From Strix aluco (lineage: Eukaryota; Chordata; Aves; Strigiformes; Strigidae), in contig NC_133931.1 in assembly GCF_031877795.1 (NCBI RefSeq), positions 27,216,264 through 27,280,263 on the forward strand: 64,000 nucleotides of DNA, given 5' to 3'. Position numbers and translations under genes: made by a program. Positions within the stretch are counted from its first letter, which is position 1; each line of letters opens with the position of its first letter. Shown here piece by piece: positions 24,361 to 36,400 of the stretch. Under the pieces are notes generated by a model. That model searched no databases. It saw nothing but the letters and a program-made list of their open reading frames with translations, and had not been told where the DNA came from.

Positions 24361-27300
24361 ACGCTGACCCCTTTAACTTTTAACATCGCTTCCCCTAATT
24401 AATCTGTTCAGGCCCCGGACTTAAATGGCTGTCCACAGCTGCTGCAAATTGATTTATCCCCTGATGGTGGTCCGAGTTGCTGACCAAAGCAGAATTTCCC
24501 CCCCCCCCCCCCCCCCATTTTTGATCTACTAATCTGTTTTGACTTATTTCCTACTTACAGTAATGCTTGCATGCTTTTTGAAGGACTTAGAAAATATTTT
24601 CTTTTGACATGTAGCTAGAAACATAATTATTGTATTTGTAAACACAGTATGTTAGGGCTAAGGGTGAATATAATTTATTTAATTATACCCTTGCAGCTTT
24701 ACATTTCCTTCTCCGTTTCTGCATCCTGACAGATGCAATGGAAAGTTTAAATAAGCAACTTTGTTAACTGTAGTTTGAGGCAAGACGTGAAAGACTTTTT
24801 TAGATTTGAGTTCTATTGTCCGGGTTTTCTGTTCTGCTTTTCTGGTAACGGTTTAGTGAATCTGGATAGCCGAGAGGATTGAAACTGGTTTCTAATGGTT
24901 GTTAAAGCTGATGCTTGACCTTTCCATGGGAAGTCTGAAAACCTCATTCAGTTTATTCTGGGCTGATTTCCTTAGGAAATCCAATATGATCAGGGAATTT
25001 CCTTCACCTCGGCTGAATGTTAAAAAAGTTGGTCTATCTTGTTTATATGTCCTGGTTTTTAGCACTAGGTGTTTCTGTGGCTCCCCATCAATAGAAGAAA
25101 TACTAGGGAAAAGATCTGAATACGGCTTATTTGTAACTGTACAGCCGATGACTATGAAGTTGGCAAAGGCTTTGTTAGGTGTGAGATGCACGGCAGGCTT
25201 GCTGTAAAGGTTTTTAATTAGGAAGTTATACTTTATTTGATAATTGGTAACTTTTCTGAGGTCAGTTTTATCATATCTGAACCTTCAATATAATTGCTAC
25301 TACTTTCAATTCATCCCTCGTTTTTCTTTGCTGTCATGGGAAGTGCAACCACGCACCAGTGCAAGAAAACCCCAAACCCCACCAAAAACCCAGCCCACCC
25401 TTAAATCCGTTGATGTCTCTGGCAAGCTGTAGCCAGGCGAGGCATACAGGAGATGATGGCAGGATGTCTTCCTCGGGCCCTGCGTCTGCAGGAGGGTGAG
25501 CACTGGGCTCCTGAGCCCTGAGCATGCTGTAGGAGACAAGAACCATTCTGTTTGTAATGGAATGCAGACAGCAGTGTTAGGTCACTGCTTCCTGGCAACT
25601 GCTGCACAACTTGTTTTTCTTCAAAGGCTTTGAGCTTTTAAATAGTTTCCAAAATCTTTTCAAGTAAAACATTGCCTTCTACCATTTTTGACCACCTTAA
25701 CGTTAACTCGTTTCGTGCCTAAATAATGGACCAGTAAAAACATCACACGGTGTCTCTCATCTGTATACGCTTAACACTATGTATGCCTGCGCGCACATGG
25801 ACTTTTATACTGGAAGTATTGTTTATAGAATAAAGAGGAGAAAAATAGCTCCACCTGGAGTGCTGGTCAGTGGCTAGTCAGTTCAGGACATTCTTCGCTG
25901 TCAAATCCTGTTTCTCACTTCTCTGAAATGAACTTCAGACGACAGGCGTTGAATGCGAAGCTCACTTCACTGAGGTACTGTGCAGACTGCAGACTCCTTG
26001 TTGCCAGACACTTTGGGTGAAACAGGCATCTGCAGTATTTGCATTGGGGGTGATGGGAGAAAGGGCTTGCAATTGTCATTTTCATCTTTCAAATCCACTT
26101 GCCACAGTCCATTACTGTTAAATCTTTAGCTAATTGAATACGGATATTAGTATGTTGCTATTGCAGGAGCTTCAGATTTCTTAGATGGAGCGGAGAAGAT
26201 CTTGTTCTTTGTTCTGTAGAAACTTAAGTTGTCACGCAGAGATCAAGAAGTCTTATCAGCTGAAATCAAACGTGAATTTGGTGTTGTGAAGGGGTTATTT
26301 CTCATGGCTTGGCTGAAGAAATGTAAAAAAAGTATTTTTAATCTGAAGACATTGAAAACTTTGATCCCTGTAGTTCGTAGCAGCCTGCTCTTTTTTCATA
26401 GTCTTTGCCTTTAATAACAACCTGTATTTATAGAAGTTTAAACTGACACTAAATTTAGCATAAGTAGTGAGAGTGTAAATTCTTAAAACATTGGCTTCCA
26501 GATTACATTTTCTTTACCTTCTTTCACATGAAAATCTAAAAGAGTTTAAAAACTGAACTTTTAATGAAAGGGTCTTGGTTTTCCACATAGATGTTTTCTT
26601 TTTAAAGAACTGCTTTAAAATGGCAGTTATCCTGTTTTATTTACTATAAACTTGATTAATTTAATATATGGTAGCATAAATACATCAGGAAGTAGTATAC
26701 TGTGTGGTTTTGTGGATAAAGAAAAATGATCAGCAGATGTAAAATCCAAGTCAAAATATCCTGCTCTGTAAAAGGCTTTTTTTCACCAAAAAAATATTTT
26801 CATCTGAAAGACACTGACTTCCCATCTTCATTTTTTTTTCCTGCCATCGATATGAAAGTTTCCAAATAACGTTTAGAGAACAGTGGACATTTTATTAAAG
26901 TAAACATTAGTTCAGTATAATGGAGGTAATTGTAAGTGATAAGAGCAGAGCAGGTTATCTGTGTGTTGTTTAAACAGAAGGAGCTATTTTGCACCATTTC
27001 CAGTAGCCATCTGTAGAGGAGAAGGGTTTGCACCTGTCTGTCCACACTAATTATAGATTAGGTCCAAAGAAATGAAATTCGAGTAGGCTTTCTCTTAATG
27101 AAATCCATAGTGATTTTATTGTAAATGTGTTTTGTGTACAGACGGTGATGGTTGGGCTGTGAGTAAAATAAATTGCTGTATGGCTGTCATGTACTTGTAA
27201 AGCAGGATACTGCTGCATTAACAAAGGTGCTGAATAAAAATGCAGTGCTCCATTTAAGTCCTAGCCTTCAGCGGTGGCTTTAGCTAGGCTTAGTCAAAAA

Positions 27301-29160
27301 GGTTCACTGTAAGCACAGCCTTTTAGGTGTACGTTTCAGGGTAGACTTCTCAGTTACCATCACTTTCGTGTCAATGTACTGGCATATAGGTGGTCCTTTG
27401 GCTGAAATACGAGGTAGAAATGGTTTCATGTTAAATAGGTACAGACATACATGCAGAGTGTGTCAGAAATACTTTCCTCTGGTTTAACACTATATTACTA
27501 AAATAAAGTGGAAAGAGTGAGAAATGCATTCTGCAGTAAAAGGTCACATGAATTTCTACCACATCTGTTTATAGTAATTATGAACATAATTAACATAAGA
27601 ATTACAAGTGAAGTAATGACAAGCTGAGCTATGAGATATTATGCCATAATGGTCATATGTTGGAATTCTCACATTATAGCACACTAGAATTCACATATTC
27701 AACGCAAGAAAGAAAATGTTAGATTTTTATCTATTTTAATGCTTCAAAACTTATCTGCCTGGGGCAGATGGACTTTATGCTTTATAGGAAGGTAACCCAT
27801 TATTAAGAGAGAGTCAGTTGAAATTAAGATTTCTAGCCTGCAGCTTGGACTTTGAGACAGCTGTGCTTATGGAACGCCACTTCTGTTACACATTTGTACT
27901 CTGATTGTATTTATTTTATTAACACATATTGCTTTATTTTTAAATGTGAGTGCTTTTGCAGCAAACTGTTTACATTAGAAAGGATCCTGGATTAGTTTTC
28001 CTTTAGAGAATTGTGATTTGAGTAGTAAAACTGCCTGTCGGAATGGCCAACATAGATATAAGACACACATTGTGGCTCTACAAGATGAGAATCTGCTGGA
28101 TCCTAAATTAGTTTATGGCATGTTATATATATGTCAGGGAAAAAAAATCCCTAACAAAAATCCCTAAAAAGAGCAATCTCTCATTTGTACGTAATATTTT
28201 GAAAGCACATATGCAGAGAGAAAGCTCTGTGGTACCTTGCAGATCGAATTAATTAAAAGTCACTTTTCTTTAGAGATGCGTAGATCATACCATTAAGTTT
28301 AGGGGCTAAGGTTTCATATGAGTTGACTTTTATAATATGACCTGTCTGACTACCTCTAAATATGGTTGTCACACAGCTGACAAGTGGAGGAAGTTGAGGG
28401 AGAAGTGGCCCTTCTTCAGGATAAAAATACTGGCTGAGGAATGCGTAGTAAATTTGACATGTGAAAATCAGTTTGCCTTTAATGAAAAAAAATCAAAGTT
28501 CTGTCGTTGTGATAGGAAAATTCACCAAATTGCTGTCTTTCTAAGGCTAAACATACAGAGTGGTTTATGAAAAATAAAAAAAATTACCTTGTGTTATGTC
28601 TCAGTGATACCAAGAGGTTTTCGCATTATTGGATTAGTGGAGGATTTGTGACAGACCCCTTTTTATCTGACATTCATTGCGGTGACACGATTTTCACACA
28701 CATGCCCTTCCCCCATCTAGGTTCTGGTTTTCACTTTGTATTGGGTGTCAAATTCCCTTTCTTTTCTTGTGGTAAAACCTGCTATCTTGGACGAGTGATT
28801 TTGGAAGGAGTTCTGCACTGAACAATGCCTGTTTCACTCCGGCGTGCCATCATTGTCCTCATCCCAGCCTTCACGGTGCTCCTCCGCAGACGTGCAATGG
28901 AAATGTGCTTCCTTAACAAATAAGTGTTGATTCCTAGGGAGAAACGTTTTTAAAACTTTAAAACCCGAGCGCGCAGAGCTCGCTGGGCAGCCTGGTGCAG
29001 CCATGCTGCTGGCTGGCTGTGCTTGTGGTAGGCAGGCTGGGCTGCTTTGCAGCCTCCCCTCCCTTTACCTCATGATAACCCAGTCCTCTGATGAATCCTC
29101 AAAATAAACCCTCTGTTCTCTCAAAAGCTGAGGTGTAGGGACCTACGCTGGTTTATCGTT
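24361..29160. other. Interval between CpG islands, probable intron or regulatory DNA
   Basis: The composition returns to AT-rich. A run of 19 C bases lies at 24,498-24,516. Otherwise I see only short frames without domains and no clear interspersed repeat. If transcription starts at island 1, this is intronic. Confidence 0.5.
24498..24516. repeat. Poly-C run
   Basis: Nineteen consecutive C bases sit just after CpG island 2. The complementary G-run could form a G-quadruplex. The length is unreliable in sequencing. Confidence 0.95.
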
Positions 29161-29530
29161 CATCCTCTGGCGCATGATGCCACTGCTCGAAGCAGCAGTG
29201 TTGTGTCCTGGCTCCTCCGCCACTGGCAAGGCCCAGCGGGTCGGGTTAGGTCGGGACTTGGCCGAACTGGGAGCGGGTACATCTTGTGACCACGCCGGGC
29301 CAGGAATTTCTGGGCCCGGAGCCGTCGTGCTCCGTGCAGGACGTAGGTGTATGGTCTGTGGAAACCGAGACGCCCTCGGGTGGGGGAGCCTGGGGGAGCC
29401 AGCGCTGGGCTCCCCTGGGCTTCTGGCAGGGTCCGTATCCCGGAGAGGTTTCGGGGCAACCTCCGGGGACAGAGCCGGGCCGGTGCCTGCCTGAGGGGAG
29501 GCACAAGCACAGACCGGGGCACGGAGGGAG

Positions 29531-29547
29531 CCGCCGCCGCCGCCGCC
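29531..29547. repeat. (GCC)n trinucleotide repeat
   Basis: About six GCC units lie within CpG island 3. Short GCC/CGG arrays are common in 5' leaders of vertebrate genes and may be length-variable. Confidence 0.85.
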
Positions 29548-30189
29548 TTCTCACCCGGTGGGCGGCGCGGAGGTGGCGCCTCTCCTCAGGCCGGGCGCGG
29601 CCTCCCCGGGGACCCCGGCCCGCGCCGTGCCGCCCCGGCCCCAGCTCCGCTCCCTCACACCCACCGTCCATTCTCCGGCCTCCATCTGGGCCGCGCTGAT
29701 ACCGTAATCGCCCCGGTGCACGCCGCCGTCCCGCTCCCCCCGCGCCGGCTGGGCCAGGGAGGCGCGATGTGCTGTCCCTGCGCCGCAGATAAGCTGCGAG
29801 GCGTGTGAGGCGCACAAAGCCCGGGCCGCGCCGGCGCCTCCCTCCCTCCCTCCGCCGGAAGGTAATCTCCACCCGCGGTTCGGGGAGAGGCAGGCAGGCA
29901 GGCGGGCGGGGGGACACCCCTCGCCGCCCCCCGCCGCCCGGCCCTCCGCCCGGCTCCCTCGGCGCTGCACAAGTCGATAGGAGTGGGGAGAAGTGAAGAT
30001 GTAACCTCTTATCATCCCCCAACTCCCCCCCCCCGGAGCGGGCGGGGGATTTACAGGCAGAGATTAGCCGGCAGGGAGAAGGGATCTGCCTTTTGTTGTG
30101 CGTGGGGCAGAGCCGCGGCCTGAGCGCTGCCTCCTCCCGCCCCCGGGCCGCGCTGAGGGGAGCGGGCAGGGAGGAGGTGTCCGGAGAAC

Positions 30190-30348
30190 AATAGGTCACT
30201 GAGGGACCCCACTTTAAACACAGTCGAGGGAGGAGGAGGGCGGCTTGTCCGGGTGTTCCACGGGACGGGGCGGGGGGGGGGGGAAAGGACCGGCGCGGCG
30301 GGAGAGCCCCCGGCCCCGGCCGGGAGCGGGGTGGCGGCTGGGGCCCAG
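30190..30348 (+). other. Candidate alternative first exon; start approximate
   Basis: The right end is set by the donor GCCCAG|GTGAGC, with the exon ending at 30,348. The left end is arbitrary within CpG island 3. No convincing coding start is associated, so this would be a noncoding leader exon. It lies about 7.6 kb downstream of the island 1 donor and in the same orientation, consistent with alternative promoters of one gene. Confidence 0.35.
30272..30283. repeat. Poly-G run in CpG island 3
   Basis: Twelve consecutive G bases are preceded by GGGACGGGGC. With the neighbouring G triplets this could form a plus-strand G-quadruplex close to the candidate first exon. Confidence 0.85.
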
Positions 30349-30479
30349 GTGAGCCGCGGCGTCCTGGCGTGAGCCGGCCCGCCCGGCCTTGGCTCGCCCG
30401 TGAGGGGAGCGGGCACCCGCCCTGCCGGCGTCGGGGTGGTGGCAGTGGAGGCTCCTGGCTTCCAAAATCGCCGCAGAGA

Positions 30480-33400
30480 ATGACAGCGGGCTTTAGGAAA
30501 AGTGGCGTCTTCTTTTTGTTTGTTTTTGTTTTGGTTTGGGTTTTGTTGTTGTTGTTGTTTTGAACTTTCGGTGGTGATTTTTCAGTTCTCTCCAGATTAA
30601 GATGACTTGAACGCTAAGTGTGTGCACACACACTGCTTTAGCAAACGGCTTTATCAGCGATCATATCTTAAAGCAACATTAAACAATTACCTTTAAAATA
30701 TATGTAAAAGTTTTTGAAATATTTATATTGCCATTTCACTTTGTCAAGTGTTTGCGCAGATAGATATATAGATACGATCTGGTAACTAAAAGCCTAATTA
30801 AAATTTGTTTAAAGCCAGGGGGGCATGTATTCTTGTTGACAGCGGCGGATCGATAGGGTAAGACAATAGAGCCCCATTATTTTACTTCCATTGACTGAAC
30901 ATATTGACATTTCAGGTTTGTGATTGCCTCAGTGAGCATGATGAAACACTGAAATTCACGAACCAACTGTGTGGAGTGGCACATATATTACTGTATGTCA
31001 TCTCTGCCTTCAGGTTACCTTATCACTGAAGCAGAATGGTAATGGATGGCAGCAGAGTACTTCAGAAGGGGTAGGGCTCTATCAGTTAAGAAGCTGACAC
31101 AGGTAGCTTCTGATAGCAGGTTTCAGGAGTATCTTTAATTACACCTAGAATTATGTACAGGGGAAGATGGGCCTTGTTACTTGCTGCTGTGCTTCAGAGT
31201 TTACAGGCTCAGTAGCAGACAGGATAACAAGGTACTTAGGTTTCGTATTTTCTATACATGACTTGATACATTGAACTTTTGCAGGAGCCCAAGGACTTCT
31301 GATTGTGCCTGTTTGCATGCTTGCTGTGTTCGCCAATGGCAGCATCTCAACCTGGTCTTGCTGCTCAAGTTCCAGAGCACCTGCTAGACCTTCTCCCAGT
31401 CTGAAGATTGCAAAGGAAACAAAGAACAACTTTAAAATAAATAAATGCACTTTGAGTTTCTCCCCCTCAACGTGCTCTATCGAGAGTGCTCAGGGAATTC
31501 AGTGCAGTGAGACTATAGTGGAATGATGCATATACACGTTTTTTCCTTAGTATAAGCACTGTAAAAAGAAATGTCTGTGCAATATGCACATGTGTATTTA
31601 TAATTGTATATATTAATTTATCGGATTGCATATAAATGCATATATAAGGAAGACCCAGTGGCTGCAGAACATGCAACATGTCTTACTATTTCAAAGGCTT
31701 TCAGATCTTCTTTAAAATCTAGCTGACTGTAGAATGAAACCCATCAGGGTTAGGCAGAGATAGAGATTGAAATTAATTTAAAGCAGACAAAGAGCTAATA
31801 TGAAAGAGCCACTAGTGGTTTAACTCATTTTTAAAAGTAAGTGTAATGAAAATATAAAATGTATTCTGAGTGTGCCATCTACTCAGCAATTGTTGCCATC
31901 AAGTGGACTGCTGATGCCCTTTAAGATGGTAAAAAGAAAACTAGTCCTTTATACCATTTTCATGAAAATGTTAGGTTTCTGTTTGATCAGCAGGTGCTGT
32001 TGAGATGAAAGCCATGTGTAAATTTTCAGAAGGCCAAAAGTGTCAATTCAGAAAAGGAAAGTGATAAGAGAAAATGCAATCAGTTTTCCTGTTTTCAATT
32101 TGTGCAGGATTTGAAGAGCTGTTTTGTTAAACTGCTACATCTGCTCCAATATGAATATTGAACTACTTCCACTAAAAATAACACCCTATAATTTGGAAGC
32201 CATTGCAATCTTTTGTTAATGCAAGTGGGTTATTTAAAAAAAAAAAAAAAAAACTATTCTGAAAAATCTCCTGCCTAATGTGCATTTTTGTTTATCGGCA
32301 CTTTTATCTTCAGCAGATAAAATGGCATTATGCAATTAGGACCATGTCTCTTTGGACTGTAAAAATGGTACTGGGTAGCTGAATGTCACTGTATTGGTAA
32401 AAGGATTTAACTTGTACATTTAAAATAATTTTATTAATAAACTATGATTGTATCTTAAAATGAAGAGTGACTGCTTCCCCATTACAACAATACAGCTTTA
32501 CCTACTGCTGAGGACCTTGTGCAAAGTAAAGGATGTTCAGAGTATGACACAACGTTCTTTCCTGCTATACCTGCAAATCTTAAATTTAGGCTCATCAAGG
32601 ACATTTTAGTTAATGGGGCTTTTGGAGTAACTTTTTCCATGGTAAATGAAGTGATTAAATCAGGCTTGAATGCATATATACAAAAATATTCGCTGCTGTG
32701 AAGCTGCTAATCCAAGTGAGTTTTACGAACCTGGAAAGCTCAGCATTGGTAGGGCATAAATTTTGTATCATCAGAGGCATCTCCAGAGAAAATAACATTA
32801 TTGCTTTTTAATTAAAAAAAAAAAACAACTAGTGAAAAGGGTATGTGTTTGTTAATTTTATAAATAAAGATCTAAATGAAGTGATAATTCACTGTTACAT
32901 CTATAGAGTCCTATGTACATAACATGAGTAAACATGCAGAAAAAAATGAAAGCTTTTGCTTATTTATTTCAACATAGAGAATTACCTGGTTTTAATATTA
33001 GAATAGGTTTTAGCTGTTGGATTATAATCTAGTAGTCAGGAACTCTGGGGTTTTTTTGACAGGTGTCTGCATGGGAAAGGGCCTTGCTGATGCTTCTGTT
33101 TGGTTTTGCAATTGGATTTGTAAGCTTTTGACCTTGGGGGATTTTCCTCAAAGTGATCTACAGATCAGAAATAATTCAAATTCAATAAACTGAAATTTAA
33201 ATGTAGAATGGATTTTGTGCGAGATCCGTGCTTGTGGTAGGTTGTCTAGAAGTCTGTGGCATGTCTACTTTATAGTTTGTATTCCCAAACATAACTGTGT
33301 GCACACATGTGCATAAATTTATGTTGAATGACAGAGGGATGATTATTTATACAGATTTTATCCAAAACTCTGTGCACTCCTGAAACATAACAAAAAGCCT

Positions 33401-36400
33401 CCCTCCCCAGAAGAGTGTTTACATCCCGTGACAGTCACTAGATTCAAATCTTCTAAACATGGAAGTTGTTTCCTTTCCTCCAAACCTTCTTTTCCCCAAC
33501 AAAGCTAACCCTGTTAAACCTCACCTTCTGTGGGACGTATACATAGTTATAGACATATGTACGAGAAGTAAATATTACAAAAAACATGGTCGATCGGGGC
33601 AAAATGTCTGTAGCCTTAAATAGCTTGTGATATCTGCCAACAGCAAAGCTGTGCTGAGGAGGCCCTACCTCAGCTGACCTGGGGATGCGAGAGCCTTGAG
33701 GAGCCTCGTGTTAGTGCTCGGCGCCTACGTGGAGCTTTTTGCTCGCGAGTATTACCGAGCAAATTCTCTGTCGTAGCGTGTTAGTGGAGATGCTGTCTAC
33801 CTGAAGAGTTTTTAAACCAAGGGACTTTTTGCTTTGGTCATGGGATTTTTTGGTACTTTTCACAGAGGTTGGGGTGGAGACCAACCCCAAAAGAAAGATT
33901 ATAGCTGAATGTAGGGTATCCACATTTTCTTATCTAAATTTTCTGAACACATTCATGGGAGTGCTCTGTTTTTCTTATTCTTTGGCAAAAATGCTGCACA
34001 CAGTGTTGCTGTTTCTATTGAATAGTTGCCATATTTAACTCCAGTGGTTGTGAATGGAAATGTGAATATGGAAAGAAATCATTTCATGCTCCCTCTCATT
34101 TTTTTGTAACACATTTTGGGATGCCTGGAAAGGAAGGGCATCCTAGATATTAAAAGTATTTCTGAATACACACAAAGAATTTAAAAGAAGATCATCAGCT
34201 TGCTTTTGTTTATATGTAGTTTTGGGGCGTGTGTGATAATGGTGACTTATTTAAGTGATACCTCTTTTTACTCAGTATTATTTATTGAATTTACTCATTG
34301 TAAAAGCACAGTTGTGTTGTCCAGAACTGTACAGCAGCAGTATTCCTGAGTGATCCCATGTTGCATCATGCTGATATGGTATCTTCATGGGATAGTTCAT
34401 GATTTCTTCAGTCATTTCAAGAAGGCATTTGATTCATTGCCACTTTTCTGTCCATCAAGACAGCTAGACTGTGGTGCTTATAATAATGTAAATATCCAAA
34501 GTTCATGGAGGATAATAGGCTCTTCTGGAAATTAGGTTGCAGTCTGGAAGGACAGAAGACTCCACCTAGTGGAGTGGAATTAATGTGCATAAAGTGGCAG
34601 GCAATAAATAAGGCATAAATAAAATAAGATATTATTTATGAAAAAACAAGGTTGATGCAGTGAGTAAAAGCCAGGAATTTGGACAAAAATATGGGGAGAT
34701 GGTTGCATGACCATTGCAAATTGTACAAGACTGTAGTTCCTTTCCTAGTAGCTCTATGAGGCTTATGTGTGTTGCCTTGTTGGATGTTAATATACAATTT
34801 GCATAAGTACTAGTCATTACCACTCGCCATTTTCTTTTGCGGTTCCTTTTATTTGGAGACCTGCTGTCTATATTTTTTGATTTCTGATGAAGACCACACA
34901 GGTGGCCCTTTCAATTGTGGCCCAGGTGTCATTTTAAATAGTTTAGGCAAAAACTCCCAATCCAATTTTCAAAACTTTTCCACTTTTTTTCCGTAATTAT
35001 TTCTTTTCCAGACTACATTTTTTCTTTTTCGTTTGGTTTATTTCTGCAATGGCAGTATCAGAATGCTGTTTCTTCATGCTGTCATGACAGGTTGGGTGGC
35101 ACGTTGAGTAAATCTGTGTGTGCCTTCTGGTAGAGTCTCAAGGTTTAACAATCCCCGTTATGAAGCATCGAATCATACAGGGTTTTGTACCAGTGCTTTG
35201 CTTTCCCAGTGGTTTGGCCATGTTGTGTTACTAGGATGTAATACAATGAATTTTAAAGCTGGGATGCAAGTGAACACCCAAACCTGAGCAGCAAAGATAC
35301 TGTCCTGAAATCCTCTTGGAAGATCCATCCCAACATTGAAACACAAGTGCATTAAACAAGTTCAGGAAGAGAACTGCCCCGGAGCAGCTCAGGCTTTGAC
35401 AGCGAGAGAGGATGAGGCTATTGCCAGAAAATGAGATGATTAGGATGCAACAGAGGAGACAGAATGATACTGCTGCAAAGGATATTTGGGAAGAGTGCTC
35501 CAAAGGAATGCTTTCAGTGACATCCAGGTGGGGTTTGTTGCCAGAGCCATTAAAGTGTAGTGGTGCCAGAGAAAGCTGCCAACAAATTTAGGGATAATGG
35601 CACCTGCGGGTGTGCTATCAATGGATGGTAGTGCCAGGATGATTTTTTATTTTACTTTAATGGTGGCATTGCTAAAAGTATTTAAAGGTAATGTTATAGA
35701 AAGGTTTTTAGTGAGTGAAGTCACAGAGTTCTAGGAACCATTAAGCAAAAGCTGTTTCATGACTGTACTATTTATTATTTTTAAAGCTTGTTGGCAAACC
35801 ACTTAATGCTGGAAAAGCATGCTGCAACCTGTATTAAAGCATGCTACAGATGAGCAAGGAAACCATTGTACTGAACTGATAGCCTAGCTTAGCTTCCAAA
35901 TGTTACGTGCATTTCATATGTGCCATGATAAATTAATGCAACTCCATGGGTCAGCAGAGGTTGTAAACATTGAGTTAAAGTACTGGAGCTCAGTTCTTCC
36001 ATGGTATTCACATGCCCAGTTCTTAGCGAAGATGGTGTTTCTTTTGTCTGAACACCAGTCAGAGGATCTGGACCTTCAGGCTTCCTGTGCTCCCATCTCA
36101 CGTCTGTGATTTTAACAATACTTTGTTGGATTGATTCTGAGACTTAGATCTAGGTATGGCCTTAACGACGCTATCTTATCTAAGGTTAAGGGGGCTAGCT
36201 CAGGTCTTAATGTAAAATAAGTCATTCTCTTTGAATTGTAAATGATAGACTTACCTGACAAGACTTCCATATAAAGGAGAGAAAAGGTCTATTCCTTCTG
36301 TAATAATACTCTCAGAGATTCCCATTGAGTCCATGGGGCCAGGATTCTCAGCTTCTGTATCCCAAGAGCTGTGTTAAAACTGTGTTTAAGCCTGCTCCAA

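Larger units (their letters stand above)
29170..30470 (+). promoter_or_regulatory. CpG island 3, candidate alternative promoter
   Basis: This is the longest CpG-rich block in the window, about 1.3 kb, with GCC trinucleotide repeats at 29,531-29,547, CT-rich and GGCGGGCGGGG boxes near 29,900, and a run of 12 G bases at 30,272-30,283. A strong plus-strand donor (GCCCAG|GTGAGC, intron from 30,349) lies near its right end, supporting an alternative first exon. A minus-strand donor-like sequence, reading GTGAGA away from 29,554, leaves open bidirectional transcription. Long frames on both strands are composition artefacts. Confidence 0.7.

Noticed and set aside
23739..24386. 215-codon minus-strand open frame in CpG island 2
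   Set aside because: Same composition effect, with no domain or splice support.
29246..30199. 317-codon minus-strand open frame and partners
   Set aside because: It lies wholly in CpG island 3, is made of arginine-, proline- and glycine-rich sequence typical of translated GC-rich DNA, and has no recognisable family.
34350..34620. Possible LINE reverse-transcriptase remnant
   Set aside because: A short peptide with a KKAFDSLP pattern resembles the LINE SKAFDTVPH motif, but the following sequence cannot be aligned convincingly by eye.
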